DNA from: Rhizomys pruinosus
Taxonomy: Eukaryota; Chordata; Mammalia; Rodentia; Spalacidae
Assembly (NCBI GenBank): GCA_009823505.1
Contig: VZQC01013830.1
Coordinates: 443,643 to 507,642 of the forward strand
Length of the DNA stretch: 64,000 nt
Reading direction: 5' to 3'
More model-generated notes on the stretch are below. The model did no database searches and was not told the origin of the DNA. It worked only from the letters and a program-made list of their open reading frames with translations. The stretch's first letter is position 1. The letters are not shown here.

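Larger units (their letters stand above)
59270..63660 (-). mobile_element. Ancient L1 (ORF2 and 3' region), heavily interrupted
   Basis: Read on the plus strand, the pieces 59275-60300, 61168-61270, 61400-61845, 61967-61990, 62221-62940 and 63437-63640 follow the complement of old mammalian L1 ORF2 in order. Examples are TTTGGATAAATACCTAGGCA, ACACCATTTGTTGGAAAGCT, GATTTTAGAACCAGCTAATC, TTCATGAGAGATACTGGCCT and GAACCATCTGGGGCTGG. B1, B2 and short L1 copies sit between them. The element runs in the same direction as Cfap43. Its ORF2 is broken by many stops and indels. Confidence 0.85.

Noticed and set aside
1..64000. A second protein-coding gene or a CpG-island promoter
   Set aside because: I looked on both strands; every convincing exon belongs to Cfap43, and the GC-rich spots are SINEs, LTR-element sequence or minisatellites.

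Overview
The window is nuclear DNA from a rodent, almost certainly a muroid. It is crowded with B1 (7SL-derived) and B2/B3/B4-type (tRNA-derived) SINEs, rodent-type L1 pieces, CA/CT microsatellites and several minisatellites, and its only recognisable protein-coding gene is a split vertebrate gene. I cannot fix the species. The youngest SINEs are a B2/B3-like subfamily that is not the usual mouse B2, which points away from Mus itself.

One gene spans the window on the minus strand: Cfap43 (WDR96), which encodes a ciliary and flagellar tether protein. I reconstructed 25 internal coding exons from 57817 down to 809, plus a likely partial exon at the right edge (63939-64000). Every junction has AG/GT borders and the reading phases join through all 25 exons. 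They give 3243 nt, or 1081 codons without an internal stop. The right-hand exons (57.8 kb to 43.6 kb) encode the end of the WD-repeat beta-propeller region. The exons from 41.9 kb to 0.8 kb encode the long charged coiled-coil part. The first exons lie beyond 64000 and the last ones before position 1. The gene therefore looks intact here, and everything else in the window is intronic.

Right part (58-64 kb): an ancient L1 (element sense on the minus strand), broken by many SINEs, a late short L1 insertion with a SINE in its tail, and three SINEs stacked in one target site. Middle (43-54 kb): WD-repeat exons, an assembly gap, and three minisatellites (48-bp, 50-bp and 45-bp units). The 11-kb intron at 27-38 kb holds a 5'-truncated L1 ORF2 copy, young SINEs, older rodent repeats and LTR-like pieces. 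Left part (0.8-27 kb): coiled-coil exons separated by SINE-rich introns, a complete non-autonomous LTR retrotransposon (21932-24282), a 39-bp minisatellite that touches a splice donor, and a tRNA-Glu pseudogene (6294-6365).

I found no new enzyme system, CRISPR array or gene cluster. The points most worth a second look are the small LTR element with a His-tRNA-like primer site, the in-frame minisatellite at a Cfap43 splice site, the reused SINE target site, and the young SINE subfamily with a 17-bp internal duplication.
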